Assembly (NCBI GenBank): GCA_023630585.1
Contig: CM042539.1
Location: forward strand, 23,754,755 to 23,818,754
Source: Cranoglanis bouderius
Taxonomy: Eukaryota > Chordata > Actinopteri > Siluriformes > Cranoglanididae
DNA: 64,000 nt
Direction of reading: 5' to 3'
The translations under genes and the position numbers were made by a program. Of the stretch, positions 1 to 13,000 are shown one piece after another. The notes under the pieces were generated by a model. It was not told the DNA's origin. It saw nothing but the letters and a program-made list of their open reading frames with translations, and ran no database searches. Positions within the stretch are counted from its first letter, which is position 1, and every line of letters begins with the position of its first letter.

Positions 1-793
1 GTTGTTTGTCCTGAGCAGTTAAACTGCCCACAGTTCTTCAGAAAAATCCTCCAGGTCCTTCACATTCTTTGCTTTTCCAGCATCTTCTGCATATGTGACC
101 CCTTTCCAACAGTGACTATATGATGTTGAGATCCATCTTTTCACACTGAGGACAACTGAGGGACTCGTACACAACTATTACAAAAGGTGCAAACATTCAC
201 TGATGCTCAAGAAGGCAACACGATACATTAAGAGCCAGGGGGGTGTAAACTTTTGAACAGGATGATCGGTGTAAATTGTGGTTTTGTTTAAAGATCTTAA
301 TTTTTTCATTTAGTACTGCCCTTCAGAAGCTACAGAAGATATTTACATGTTTCCCAGAAGACAAAACAATTTACACCGATCATCCTGTTCAAAAGTTTAC
401 ACCCCCCTGGCTCTTAATGTATCGTGTTGCCTTCTTGAGCATCAGTGAATGTTTGCACTTTTGTAATACAATAGTTGTGTATGAGTCCCTCAAAAGCAAA
501 GAATGTGCAGGACCTGGAGGATTTTTCTGAAGAACAGTGGGCAGTTTAACTGCTCAGGACAAACAAGGGACTCATGAACAACTATCCCAAAACATAAAAA
601 CAGTCGTTGATCATCCGGGTAACAACACACAGTATTAAGAATCAAGCGTGTGTAAACTTTTGAACTGGTTCATTTGTGTAAATCCAGTTATTATTGTGTC
701 ATGTGGACTATACAGTGTGTAAACATCTGTTATGTGAAATAGCTTATTCAGGGCAGTGCTAAATAAATAAAAATGCCATTTTTATGATCCCTC

Positions 794-829
<36 letters not shown>

Positions 830-878
830 ACATTTAGCAGATTCTGAAAGGCGTATGTAAACTTATGACCTCAACTGT
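1..878. mobile_element. Fold-back non-autonomous DNA transposon, left end cut by window
   Basis: Two arms are near-perfect reverse complements: 158-281 pairs with 363-488, and 1-78 pairs with 495-567, leaving an 80-base loop around 282-362. The left arm carries extra sequence at about 79-157. The motif GTGTAAACTTTTGAAC recurs in both arms and again near 652. The right end, about 850-878, reads TATGTAAACTTATGACC followed by TCAACTGTA, resembling Tc1-type fish transposon termini. No transposase is visible. The superfamily is inferred from the terminus only. Confidence 0.6.
795..828. repeat. (TTA)n microsatellite
   Basis: About eleven TTA units lie inside the tail of the left-edge transposon. 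Confidence 0.9.
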
Positions 879-1407
879 ACATACGCATACATACAAGGAT
901 TTGAACAATGAATCCATAATAAATGTCCTTTAAATATCATCACAACCTTGTGTTTTTAATACCCTGTTGATACAATTAAACTGTGATATCCTATAGAATA
1001 TGTTATCATACCATGCCACATTCAAACCGTAACACCCTTAATTTAATGTTAACACACTACAGTGCAAAATACTACTAGGTCACACTTTAAAGGCTCTTTG
1101 GGAAGCTTATTGGAAGCTCCTGTAAGAGGATTAAGAGTCACTGCAGCACCACAGGCAGTAATTTCAGGCTGAGTAACATCTCAGTCTTTATGTTTTTGCA
1201 TAAGCAAATGCAAAATACTGAGGCATTTCTCCTTTTTTCTATTTTAGGTCAAGCACATTAAAAGTGCAAGAAGATACACTTACAATCCACTGCATTTGTA
1301 TGTTATGAAGTAGGGAAAATAAGCCAGGGCAAAACAATTCCCGAAATGAAAAAGCGTCATTTCTCAAGAAGTAACTATAAAATAATGAAACACCTCCTGA
1401 ACCTGTC

Positions 1408-1410
<3 letters not shown>

Positions 1411-1462
<52 letters not shown>
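1411..1462. repeat. (AG)26 microsatellite
   Basis: Uninterrupted AG dinucleotides for about 52 bases. Confidence 0.95.
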
Positions 1463-1464
<2 letters not shown>

Positions 1465-2034
1465 TAAAAACAGAGTCAGTGTTTAGGTCATAATTATGAG
1501 CAACAGTATTATCTCTTTTCATTTGTATTTCACAATAAAGTATTTAACTAACCGAAGACATTTTAACAAGTAAATGCTAAACAAGCTAAACATCCGGGGT
1601 GATGTTACCTCAGGCAGCCACAACCGTGGCTGAATCCCAAAAAGCCCCCTAAAGCTTATATAGAACTCAGTGTAGGGATCAGGAGTTGCTGTCTCATACC
1701 CTATATAGTTCACTTATATATAGGGAACATGGGGCCATTTGGGATTCAGCTCACGCATACAGGCTAGAGGACTACAAGCTACATGGCTAACAGCTAGTGG
1801 CTCACACGGCAAATCAAAATGACACACTTCTAGGAACAAACATCTCCTGAATAACTTAATAAATGTGTTTAATAAATTACATTCAAATCTTAAAACATTC
1901 AATACATTACCGAATGACCGCTGAGGTTTCTTAATGGAACGTCTTCTATTAGAGACGGGTTTCTCATCGAAAAGATTCCGGATTTCAACAACAGCACATA
2001 AAAAAGCGTTCCGGTTTTTCCCCGAGTTGGTAGT

Positions 2035-2720
2035 AATGTTGTCACGATACCATAAACATATCTTACGATACTATACCAGCTGAAGTATCACTATACCAAG
2101 TAGTATCACGATACCACGCAATATTGTGTTAGTTCATAATTCAAATCTACAAAATAAACCAAATTTACAGAAATACACAGATATAAATGAAAAAGACAGA
2201 CCAAATTTCGCTCTGAATACTTTATTAATGAGAATGAATAACTGGCTATTGGAAAAACTCAAGAACAATCAGACAAGCAACTAATTCAGTGTGCCTCATA
2301 TTTCATCTATTGTTCCCTACAGCAATGAAATTATTCAAATGGGAATTGTCCTCAGAGAACTAAGAATGAACAAACCATTCGGAATAAATAACTGAATTTG
2401 GAAACAAACTCCCAAAAAATCATAAAATTGGGAATGTTGGCTCGCTTACTAGCAAACACAGCTAATTACAGTATAGTATTTACACAGAAAATAAACAGAT
2501 AAACAGGAAATCTTTAAAGATTAAGGTAAAGAATTTAGGTTAAATTAAGTGTCACTAACAACTGTGTATTCTGCAAAAGCAGTGAGATGTGTCGTTTTAG
2601 CGAAAATAGTATTAACTGTCGCACATACAACATTACTTACGGTACTACCGTATCGGCGATACTACTGTTTAAAAAATCTGTGATACTACCATAGTACCGG
2701 TATACCTTGCAAGCCGGGTA
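2035..2720. repeat. Probable MITE-like element with TATCGATAC-type ends
   Basis: Both ends are dense in ACGATAC and GATACTAC motifs in opposing orientation: about 2041-2125 on the left and 2640-2710 on the right. The interior is AT-rich and non-coding. Termini and target duplication could not be fixed, so this is a weak call. Confidence 0.35.
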
Positions 2721-3734
2721 ATACCACTGCTTAAACATTGTTTATGTAATACGTTCTATGTTCATATTTTAGTTATTTATACTAGTAAGAAATAAAAAAA
2801 AAATGGATGCGATAAGTCACCATTTTAATAAATGCACAAATAGCAGAAATGATAGGGAGGGCACTGATTGCAAATACTAGCTATAGGAGTTCTGACACTT
2901 TTAGGCGATTCAGATCAATTGGCTCGGCTCACCAATAAGAGCCAATTCTTTAACTCCCTACTACTTTTTTTTTTTTTTTTCTAAACCGATTTTCTAAAAG
3001 TTTTGTGATATTATGCATTGTTCTTCTTTGCCTAATTATGACTGGCATTTTTAGGAAACTAATAACAAAATAACATTACTTTGCATTACACTTTATAAAA
3101 TCTATTTGCCTAATTGTTAAATCAGCAAGCCACTGACAAATACGATAAAATCGCTGCATGTGTAGCTTAAAGGTAAATTCACACATACAGTGCTGTTATC
3201 ACTGCAACGGTACTTTCAGCGACAAAGCGATTCACATTCCAGTTCCATTGCTGAGACCATATGAGAGTTGGCGATAGCGGCCGTTGACTTTAGTGAATAA
3301 AGAATTGTCCTTTCCCCATAGAATAAAATAATAATACCCAATCCAAAGTTGTTGGTCTTTGACTCAGAACTTTATATACAATGTGAGAACTGGTTTAACA
3401 CAGGGCTACAAAAGTAAATCGTCGTTCGTGTCGAGGCAGGATAAGGCTCTTTGAGTTGGTGCAATTCAGTGTCGCAAACTGCATTCTGGTTCATTCAGTA
3501 CACCAATGAACCAACCGCACTGTCATACTACTTAGTACAGTAGTATGTTGTGCTACATAAAACAACACACTAACCACATGAGACGACACAGAACTAAATA
3601 AAACCTACACATTTCTACATAAAGTGCAAACATCTGCAAATAAGACAGTACAGTACAATAACTACTGGATTCTATGAGATGTTGGAAACATTCATTTAAG
3701 ATTCTGGTCCATGTTGAGATGATTGCACCATGAA

Positions 3735-4705
3735 AATCCTTCAGATTTTTTTAGGTGCACTTTCATGCTGTGAATCTCCTGTTCTCCCGAGAATGTTCAT
3801 GAAACAAGTTTGAGATGACTGTTGCTTTGTGACAGGGTGCATTATTATGCTGGAAGTAGCCACTGGAAAATGCATAAATTGTGGCCATGAAAGGATGCAC
3901 ATGGTCAGCAACAATACACAAATAGGCTGTGGAATTCAAGCAATGATTGGTTTTAATGGGCCTAAAGTGTGCCAAGAAAACCTTCCCCACACCATTACAC
4001 CACCTCCACCAGCCTGGACTGTTGGGTCCACGGGTTCATGCTGTTGGCACCAAATTCTGACCCTACCGTCTGTGCGCCTCAGCAGAATATAGAGATTCAT
4101 CAGACCAGGCTACATTGTTCCAGTCTTCAACTGTCCAGTGTTGGTGAGTCTGTGCCCACTGCAGCCTCAGTTTTCCGTTCTTGGCTGATAGAAGAGGAAC
4201 CCGACATAGTCCTCTGCTGTTGTAGCCCATCTGCCTCAAGGTTTGACATGTTGTGCATTCTGAGATGCTTTTCTGCTTTTTGTGCACAGTGGTTATCTGA
4301 GTTACTGAATCCTTTCTGTCAGCTCAAACCAGTCTGGCCATTCTCTGTTGACATTTCTCATCATCAGGGTGTTTTTGTCTGCAGAACTGCTGCTCACTGG
4401 ATGTTTTTTCTTTATTGCAGCACTCTGAGTAAACTCTAGAGACTGTTGTGTGTGAAAATCCAAGGATATCAGCAGTTATAGAAAAACTCAAACCAACCGG
4501 TCTGGCACCAACAATCATGCCACGGTTAAAGTCACAGAGACCACATTTTTTCCCCATTCTGATGTTTGATGTGAACATTGATGTGAACATTAAGCTCTTG
4601 ACCTGTATCTGCATGATTTTATGCACTGTGCTGCTGCCACATGATTGGCTGATTGGATAACTGCATAAATGAGCAGGTGTACAGGTGTTCCTCTTAAAGT
4701 GATTC
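3735..4705 (-). pseudogene. Degenerate Tc1-like transposase
   Basis: Three minus-strand reading-frame pieces together resemble a Tc1-like DDE transposase of fish. The N-terminal piece starts near 4558 with MGKKCGLCDFNRGMIVGA and includes the helix-turn-helix stretch GFSHTTVSRVY. The middle piece at 4063-4287 contains WNNVAWSDES, the first catalytic Asp region. The C-terminal piece at 3763-3990 contains VADHVHPFMA and FQHNNAPCHKA, where the second catalytic Asp of the usual QDNAPCHKA is Asn. Frameshifts separate the pieces and the C-terminal end is missing. It lies just 3' of nkd2, in the opposite orientation to most other Tc1 copies here. Confidence 0.85.
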
Positions 4706-4915
4706 AAAACATTTGTAAATGCAGTATCATTTAGACAATTTAAAGAATAACATTTTATTATCTTTGTTTAAGTTTAATATTTGCATTTGTTTTACTTCAT
4801 TTTATTACTGTTTTTTTGCACCTCTTTAATGTTTAGAGGTTTTACAGACCAAAACATTTTAGCATTTTATCAGATCTAATGAAGTAATTCCAAGAGAGAT
4901 GTGCATATGAAGTAT

Positions 4916-4921
4916 TTTATT
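4916..4921 (-). terminator. Candidate nkd2 polyadenylation signal
   Basis: TTTATT on the plus strand reads AATAAA on the minus strand, about 460 bases past the nkd2 stop codon. Other AATAAA-like hexamers occur near 4800 and 4750, so the site actually used is uncertain. Confidence 0.35.
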
Positions 4922-5326
4922 AAAATATGTATAAAACAGGATAAAAACGTATACATACTGATCATGATAAATATGCATATGCTGTCTGTATAATTAAACA
5001 ATAAATGTTTATAGTCATACATTTTCATACATACAGGGATATATTTTTGCATTAACTGGCAGTGGTGATGTGTACCCTGGTAAGAAGGAGACCCCTCAGT
5101 CCACAGCAGGTAACCGAGAGAAAAGGTTTAACAGCAGCAGCTTTCACCTGAGACTGGATAAAAGAAGAATACCTGGAGTATGTAATACGACGGCACACAT
5201 GTGGAGTGTCGGAAAAGTGTGCAAACGTGAGCAAAGAGCAACGTGTCCAGCTTTAAACATCCGATTTCCACAGTTTTCTAGAAGCCTTGATCTGTCTGTG
5301 GTTTTGACATGATTAGAACACACTAT

Positions 5327-5380
5327 ATGAGTGTGTATGAGTATATGAGTGTGTATGAGTGTGTATGTGTGTGTGCATGA
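5327..5380 (-). repeat. TG/TA-rich microsatellite in nkd2 3' UTR
   Basis: Imperfect GTGTATGAGT units abut the nkd2 stop codon directly, so the 3' UTR begins with a simple repeat. Confidence 0.75.
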
Positions 5381-5856
5381 TCATGTCTGATGGTAGTGAT
5401 GATAGTGATGATGATGGTGATGCTCGTGGTGGTGATGATGCTCGTGCCGTTGCACCATGGGTACCACAAATCCTGCGGCGTGTGTGTTTTCCCGATCAGG
5501 TGACTGTGCTGTGTGTTTATTCTGCGTTCTGGACCTCTGCCTCTTGCTGTGGCTGTGTTGCAGGGGGTGCTGCAAGTGTGTGTGCGGCTGAGGCTGGCTC
5601 TGCTGGGGCAGGTGATACACGTCCTGCCCGCCGTGATGCCCGTAACACTTGCTGGCCCTCATCGGGGTGGTCCCGCCCCCTTTAGATGCCCCTTTAGGGG
5701 GTCTGGTGGGGTGCAGGGCACGAGAGGTGCAGTGATCGCTGATGAGCTGCGAACGGCGTTGATGGGAGTGCGAGTCCGGCTCGTGGGAGCGTGAGCGGCT
5801 CTGAGAGTGAGAAGGATGGGATAAATTATCCTGATGCACTGTAGGGGGCACTGTGG
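5381..5856 (-). CDS. nkd2: nkd2 exon 10 (C-terminal, His-rich tail)
   Basis: The acceptor is CTTTCTCAG at 5857 and the stop is TGA at 5383-5381. It encodes residues 251-407, rich in Ser, His, Arg and Gln, including SHSQSRSRSHEPDSHSHQRR, which parallels the human SRSQEPDTHAVHHRRSQ region. It ends in FVVPMVQRHEHHHHHE followed by a His/Tyr run. The tail matches the conserved His cluster of NKD2 and may bind metal. Confidence 0.93.
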
Positions 5857-8800
5857 CTGAGAAAGAGAGAGAAAAAGAGGCATTGGTTTAATGTTCATTA
5901 ATTATGAAAACTCCTGTGTAATTTGTTTATATACTATGAATATAATAATATGTTTAACATTTTGTTTTGGTCTGTAATACAAATTTTTGTTCACTTTTAG
6001 TGTACTATAATAACCCTGCTATTAATAATAATGTTGAATATTCAATATTGCTTGTAACCACAAGATGGTGCTACAGGTTTGCTATACAGCAGTTTGACAC
6101 GAACAGGGCATCAGGGTTACAATGAAATGTCCCAAATCATAAGTACCTTACTATCAAACACTGTTGCTTGGGACATAATCTACTGTCACTCACTTTCGAA
6201 TCTGGAGGTGTAGTTCTCGATGCCGGCCAGGTCCAAGTAGTGATTCCTCCTCTCTGTGTTCTCATCCACGCAGTAATGAGTCCTCTCCAGAGAGTCCCTG
6301 AAAAAAACCCAACTCTTCTTTACTGTGTATATATATTTATTTATAGACTCTCTAGGCTTAGGCTTAAGAACCACGTAGAATGAACAGACACTTCACATAC
6401 TACGAACAACACTGCTTTGACTATGACACCACCCAAGAATAAACAAAGCGTCATGGTGACAGTTTATCTGTCAATCAGGAATGACCCTTCTACAAACAGT
6501 CCAGCCTGCATCAGCATCAGGAGCAAAACTGCTAGACCTTAAGTGAGATTGCATCCAAACATTTTACTTTCGTAGCCCTTTAACATCCTCACTAATAGCC
6601 GTTTGGCCGTTTTAGTATAGGCCATAATTCACTTCATGATAAAAGTATAAATAAATTTACCAAATACCAAAAACATTTAGAAAATTCAAATAAAACCCAG
6701 AGGCCGATGTCTGGAGTGACTTTCTTTTTGCTTCCTGTAAGGAGGCAAACTGAAAAGGCACACTATATCAGGACACAGCAACATTTAACACACAGCAACA
6801 GTTTTTAACATAACATACCTAAACCAAGTGGTCGAGATGGCTCAAGTTAAGTTCAACACATTTTTCAATAAGATGTAGTGTCTCAAAATGTGCTCTACCA
6901 AACGGTTGAGAAGAAGGTTAAAGGGTTAAGTAAATTTCTGTTAATTTCTGAAAAGGCATTAAAAGAAAATGCAAATTGTTGTGTTACACTTCTGCATCAT
7001 TAAAAGGGCGCCAGTGTCCAAAGCCACATACTGCATTTAGCCTGATAAACATGATCAACATTCTGATAGCGTTTGTTGTTTGTTGTTACATATTTCCTAT
7101 GTAACTTAATTATTTTACTTGCTAAGTATTTTATCCATAAATGCAAGGTATTAAAAACTAAGCCCCCTTTTTCTCACTTTCAAAGAGTTATTGGGCAAAC
7201 AATTTGTCCATTTTCTGTAACAAAAAAGCTACTAAAACTCTGAATATTTGCTCACATTTTGGTGTTTTTGTATAATTTTTTGTTCTTTATTTATTTATGT
7301 TTTGAGGGGAGGGGTGTTGTATGCCATTTCATTATTTTGAAGGCATCTTTGCTCTACAGCATTTCTTTGCATGTGCCTAAAACGTTTGCACAGTACTGTA
7401 TATTCTCATAGCTACGGCCATCTTGCCAATCAACACACATTAGACCAGATGGTCTGAGTAACTGTGTCTGAATTCATGAATGGAAATCACACAACTATAG
7501 TGTTTAGATCAGGGTTATTCTACTAAAATTTGTAATGGTCCAGTTACATAAGATTCATGTCATACAAAGGGCTAGATAAGTATCTAACATGACTGAATGC
7601 CAAGACCAGTTGCATTTTAATGATTAGTTGATGGCTGTATATAACACCATTTTAAATACATACATTTTGTTCACTAGCAGTGCTTCACTTTACCACTTTG
7701 ACTAGCGCCACATCTGTTTTGAATTTGACACAGGGCGAATAAATGCACTTCTTTGTTTACTTTTTCTGAACAAGTCAGTTCAGATCAGAGAGGGTAAATA
7801 AAATGAAAAATCTATAAAGTCTGTGACTCTTCCTTTTGTGACCTAATGTTTCTATCCCTATAGCTAGTATCTGGTCTGACAAGCTGCCTTCAGATAAATA
7901 TTTTACATAAATGCATGTGAGTGGATAAACCACAATGTTGCTTCATTTTTAGAAATTTTTTTTAAATACGTTTATCAGGCTGCTACAATAATTTTCAAGT
8001 CAAGGTCCAGTCCAGTGAAAAACTGCTGGTTCCACATCTTGCCTGCAGTCCACCAGTCCAGATTCCCCAACCCCTACTTTAGATGCTTAAACAGAACCCA
8101 GATCTCCAGCGGTGTCTGACCTCATGTGTGTAGAGTGGCGTTTGTCTCCCCCGCGCACCTCCTCCTGCTGTGTGGCGTCCATGCGGCTACAGCTCCAGTC
8201 CCTTTCTGAGATGACAGGAGAAAGAAGTAAACACTCATTACACTGGCTCTTAAACTCTGCAACACAAAGCCAATGCAGGAAAACCTGTGTGTGTTGTATA
8301 AACATTGCAACCCAAGGCTAACACTCCTGACTCTGTCGATCAAGCAGTATGGCATTTCAGTTCATTTCAAGTTCAATGTCAGTAGCTACATGTGTACCTG
8401 TCCCGGTGTGTGTGGTGTGTTCTCTCCTCCTGGGGCTGGGCTCAGGTGTAACAGTCAACTTCACACGCAGCGTTTTGCTCTTACTGTGGCACGACTGGTT
8501 TACTGAGGCGTCCACTACGTCGTAGATAGTGTGCATCAGACTCGACATGTCCTGAGGGATTATACACATTAATATTGCTGTATAAAAATTTAAAAAACTA
8601 AAGCAAATCATCCTTGAACAGCTCTGATAATAAACAGTTACGAAATGAATAATTATGTAAGGAATAAAATATTTGGTGGGTGCTCTTGTAAGAAAATAAT
8701 CAACAATGATTATTTTCCTAAAACAGCACTCCCCTAAGTGTTTTATTCATCTTATACTAAACCAATATTGCAATATTTACAATCTTTAATTTAATAATGA

Positions 8801-10025
8801 ATGACACATTTATGACTACATTTAGTGTTGTGGAACGCCTTCAAAACAGGTTAGTTCCTGTTATCATTTACATTACAGCAGCTGATGAGTTCCCTCATCA
8901 GCCTCTCTTTTTTCCTCTCTCATGAAGTTAGTAAAACAAAAAAAAACACACTTTGTCATGTTACCGAGAAACCGGAAAGCGCAAACTCCTCTGTCCTGAA
9001 GGCTTTCCCGTGGTGGAAAACCTACTGACTGTTACAAAGCGCTGACACTGGAGACTCCTTCCATAAATGTTAAATAACATCTCCTTATAGAAAACCTCAC
9101 CATATCAATGATTATACATTGTTCTCAGTTAAATAACAGCACGTTTTCTAAATCCATGTTTTATTAATTAGTCTTAAATTATGTGGAGTGTCCACCGTGC
9201 TTGTAAGCTGTGGACTACAGAAACGACAGTGTTCAGTTTATATTAATGAACACATTAATATAAACCTGTGATTTGTCTTGCAGCTGGAAATCAATTAACA
9301 CCTTCTGGTCAATCAGATTCGAGTATTCAACAGCACTGTGGTGTCAATAAAAACATGTATTTGTCTTCAGAACTGCACGAAAGCTCCTTAAATGTAAAAG
9401 AAGACCGGTATCTCACCTCTTTGGTCACTTTGCCGCTGTTGTCAAAGTCATAGAGGGTGAAGACCCACTCCTGCCTGTTATCGTCCTCCACGGACACGTC
9501 ACACTCCAGCTCCTGTTACACACACAAACACAGACGTTCAGGTGCCACTGAAATGAGAACCTGTTCTAAATATTGTGACAGATTTTCAAGCCCTTGTTTT
9601 GGAAATCTTAAAGAGGAACACATTTATGAAGAGCTCTTAAACTCTGATTCGCCTTTTTATTATATAAGATACAGCATGTAGGAGGGAAGGGGGAAGGACC
9701 AGACAGAGAGAAAGCGCCCCGATAGAGAAAAGAGGGTTTTGTATGTTTTAAAACAGGGGAGTGAAATTATATCTCTGTCACTGAGCGTATACTTGCTACT
9801 TTGATGTGAAACGTAGTATATAATTTATTACTATGCTGCTTTACAATCATGTGCAATTTTCAGCCATTCTATGTGTGTGTGTGTGTGTGTGTTCGTTCTT
9901 ACATTCAGACTGATGCGTTTCCTTGCTTTATTGCTCTCTCTCTCTCCTTCCTCACCGTTCACAAAATGCACGAAGCTTTCACAGCCCTCCGCCTTCTCAG
10001 GAGGCAGGACCACTACACACACACA

Positions 10026-10068
<43 letters not shown>

Positions 10069-13000
10069 CATCCCACGCACACTTTTAAACAATTACACCA
10101 ATTAAACTGTTATAAATAATTAGATGAAATGAGATGTGAATTAGGTCTGCGCAATATAACAACATAATATCAATATTATGATAAATGCTGTTGAAAGGCC
10201 GTTATTAGAGTGTACCAAATTTGATTTCAACAATAAATTTGTCTCATTGCCAAAAAACACACACTAATTTCAAACACTATTAGTTTGATTTCTCGATTTT
10301 TTCACAATGCCTATAATCGACAGGGGAAAAAATCTATTATGTTTTTTGCTATATAAGATTTTTCACAGAATTACACTTGGATGGAAAAATAACTAGTCCG
10401 CGGAGGAATCAAGCGAGTGAAGTGAAGTGTGTTTGTGTACATACCCTCTAGGGGGCACTGGTGGTCTCTAAATTGTCCATCCTTAAACTCGCTGTTGTCT
10501 AAGTCCTAGAGAGAGAGAGAGAGAGATGTTAGTGATGCAAAGATGACACTGGCAAAAGATAGCATATTGCAGTTACCTGAACACATTTCTAAATATTATC
10601 AGGGCTGTCGGAACACAGATATCTAGTTGAATTTGATACAAATAGTCATATCTACATATTCGAAAGCCAAAAATCAACATTCAAACCTTCCCTGTGTTAT
10701 ACCTTTAGCCTCTGCAAATGTGTTTGAATTTCAACTTGTGTCACTCGTGGCCGTGTAGCGAGTGCTAATGTTGTCGCTTGTTGGCATACACTCTACAGTG
10801 TTTATTGGTTCTGATGAGAAATGGTAGTAGCTATATAAGTACTTTTAAAGCTATTAACAGTGGTTAAACCCAGATTGCTTGTTTGATTTACACGTTACAT
10901 GCCAGCCTCTGTACTGGCTTAGTTGGCAGATTAGCAAACAGTACTAAAGCTACCTACACTCACCAGAGGCACCAACAATCTCCGCTCCTTCCTTCCAAGT
11001 GTTAATTTTTTCATAAAAAATTCTCGTTTTGGCCAACTCTCCGTCTTAAATAGCATCTGAGATTAGAATTAGTGTGTCCCCATTGTTGCTGAGTATCCCA
11101 AAGGTACTATTTCTGGTAGATTTTCGAAGTGTGAATCCGTGGATACTTTTTTAGCCAATATTACCCACAACTCATTGTGCAACGGAGGAAGAGTTTTGTG
11201 ACAGTTTGCTTTTGAGACGCAGCAAATGTCTCTATAAACGTAATGAGACGTCATGTACGACAGGATAAGATGAAACCACGGTAATAAGTTTTTCTTTCTC
11301 GTTTCAAAGAGTAAATGGGAACTAATTTTAGGTAAGAACTAAAGTTGCAAGTGGGAAACTGAAGAAACCAAAGGATTGGTAAATGGAATCTTTCAAGCTA
11401 ATTGTTTGGATCTGTTGCTTTACTGTGTCAGGGCAGTGAACAGTTAAGGCTCTGGGTTACTGATCAGAAGATCAGGGGTTCAAGCCCCAGCACCGCCAAG
11501 CTGCCACTGTTGGGCCCTTTATTAAGGCCCTTAACCCTCTCTGCTCCAGGGGCACTTTGCACTCTGCTATCATGGCTGATCCTACGCTCTGACCCCCACT
11601 TTCCAACAAGCTGGGATATGCGAAGAAAAAGAATTTCACTGTGCTGTAATGTACTGTATATGTGACAAATAAAGGCTTCTTCTTCTTCTAAACTTGAGAA
11701 AAGTGTCGCTGAAATCGCGCACAAACATAGAAAATAAATGGTTACTTGTCACTTTGTCGCTTTACAGCTTTGTTTACAGGTCAAGAGCTTCAGTTAATGT
11801 TCACACCACACATCAGAACATGTGACGTGAAAAATGTGAGCTCATATGGTTGTTTCTGCAAGTTTGGCTGGTTTGAGTATTTTATAAACTGCTGAATGGT
11901 TGCCAGATTGGTTCAACCTGACAGGAAGGCTACAGTAACAAAAAATATCCACTCTTTACAACCGTAGTGAGCAGAAAAGCATCTCAGAACAAAGGGAAAT
12001 TTACAACACCTTGTGGAAACCATGCTATGAACTGAAGCTGTTCTTAGAGAAAAAGGGGAGTCCTACCCAGTATTTGACAGTGTTTATAATGAAGTGATGG
12101 GTGAGAAAAAAATCTAATAAAGTAATTTGAATTTAATTTAAAGTCATTTAAATTTTTAATTTGGTGGTTGGTGGGGTTGTCTGGTGGCATGACTCAAAAA
12201 GTTGTGGGGTACGGTTAATACTCAGATGATGTACTAGAACCTTTAAGTAATGAATTGTGGAACACCAAACACTCTTTGCTCTATCTGTGGTATCATTTCC
12301 CTTTAATCAAAAATGTTAGAGCTCAATTTAACATATTCCTACACCAAACAGTAACCACAGGTAGTACATAGGGTTAGTACATAATCTGAGATGTAGCCAC
12401 ACACAAGATACTCAGTGATTGATCATTAATGTTTTCAGTCAAATCAATTACAAAACGAACAATGAGGACATCATTTCCATAGTCAACTTTTAAGCTGTGT
12501 GTATGTGAGTGTATTACTGAATCACGGTGGTTAAATCAGTGGAAAATTCTTCCACAGTGAGATGGAAGTGATTAAAAGTTAGGAGCTCCACGGGGAAAGA
12601 CGGCAGAAACCAGAGAAACGGAGATCGTCTGTCATGTAGCTCATCAGGAAAAGCTGTGCCACAAAAATGCAAAACCACACGCACCGACTCACAAATCCCG
12701 ACCTGTTCGGCGCTACAAGAAAAAAAGCAGACTGCTGTAAATCCAAAGAACACACACACACACACACACACACACATATCTGAACTCAGGTTTACGCTAG
12801 ACACTCTGAAATCTTGACTGAATGTGCTTTTGAGGGATCACGGAGACCAATACGTCGTACTCCATAAAACTGAAAACAGAGATGCTTCACTTCCTTTCTG
12901 TGAATCTTTAAAAAATTTTTTAAAAAAGACTGATCAACGTTACGAACAGTAAAGTGAAATATCGGCCATGTTGAGAGGAAAAAGCGATGTTCAGGCTGAT

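Larger units (their letters stand above)
879..3734. other. Gene-free stretch 3' of nkd2
   Basis: No exon with splice signals or recognisable protein similarity is visible on either strand. It holds the AG microsatellite and a probable interspersed repeat at about 2035-2720; the remainder is AT-rich unique-looking sequence. Confidence 0.6.

Noticed and set aside
3829..4439. Plus-strand frames of 87 and 156 codons
   Set aside because: They are antisense to the recognisable Tc1-like transposase relic on the minus strand.
9849..10119. Thr/His-rich plus-strand frames around the AC microsatellite
   Set aside because: They are antisense to nkd2 exon 5 and consist largely of translated dinucleotide repeat.
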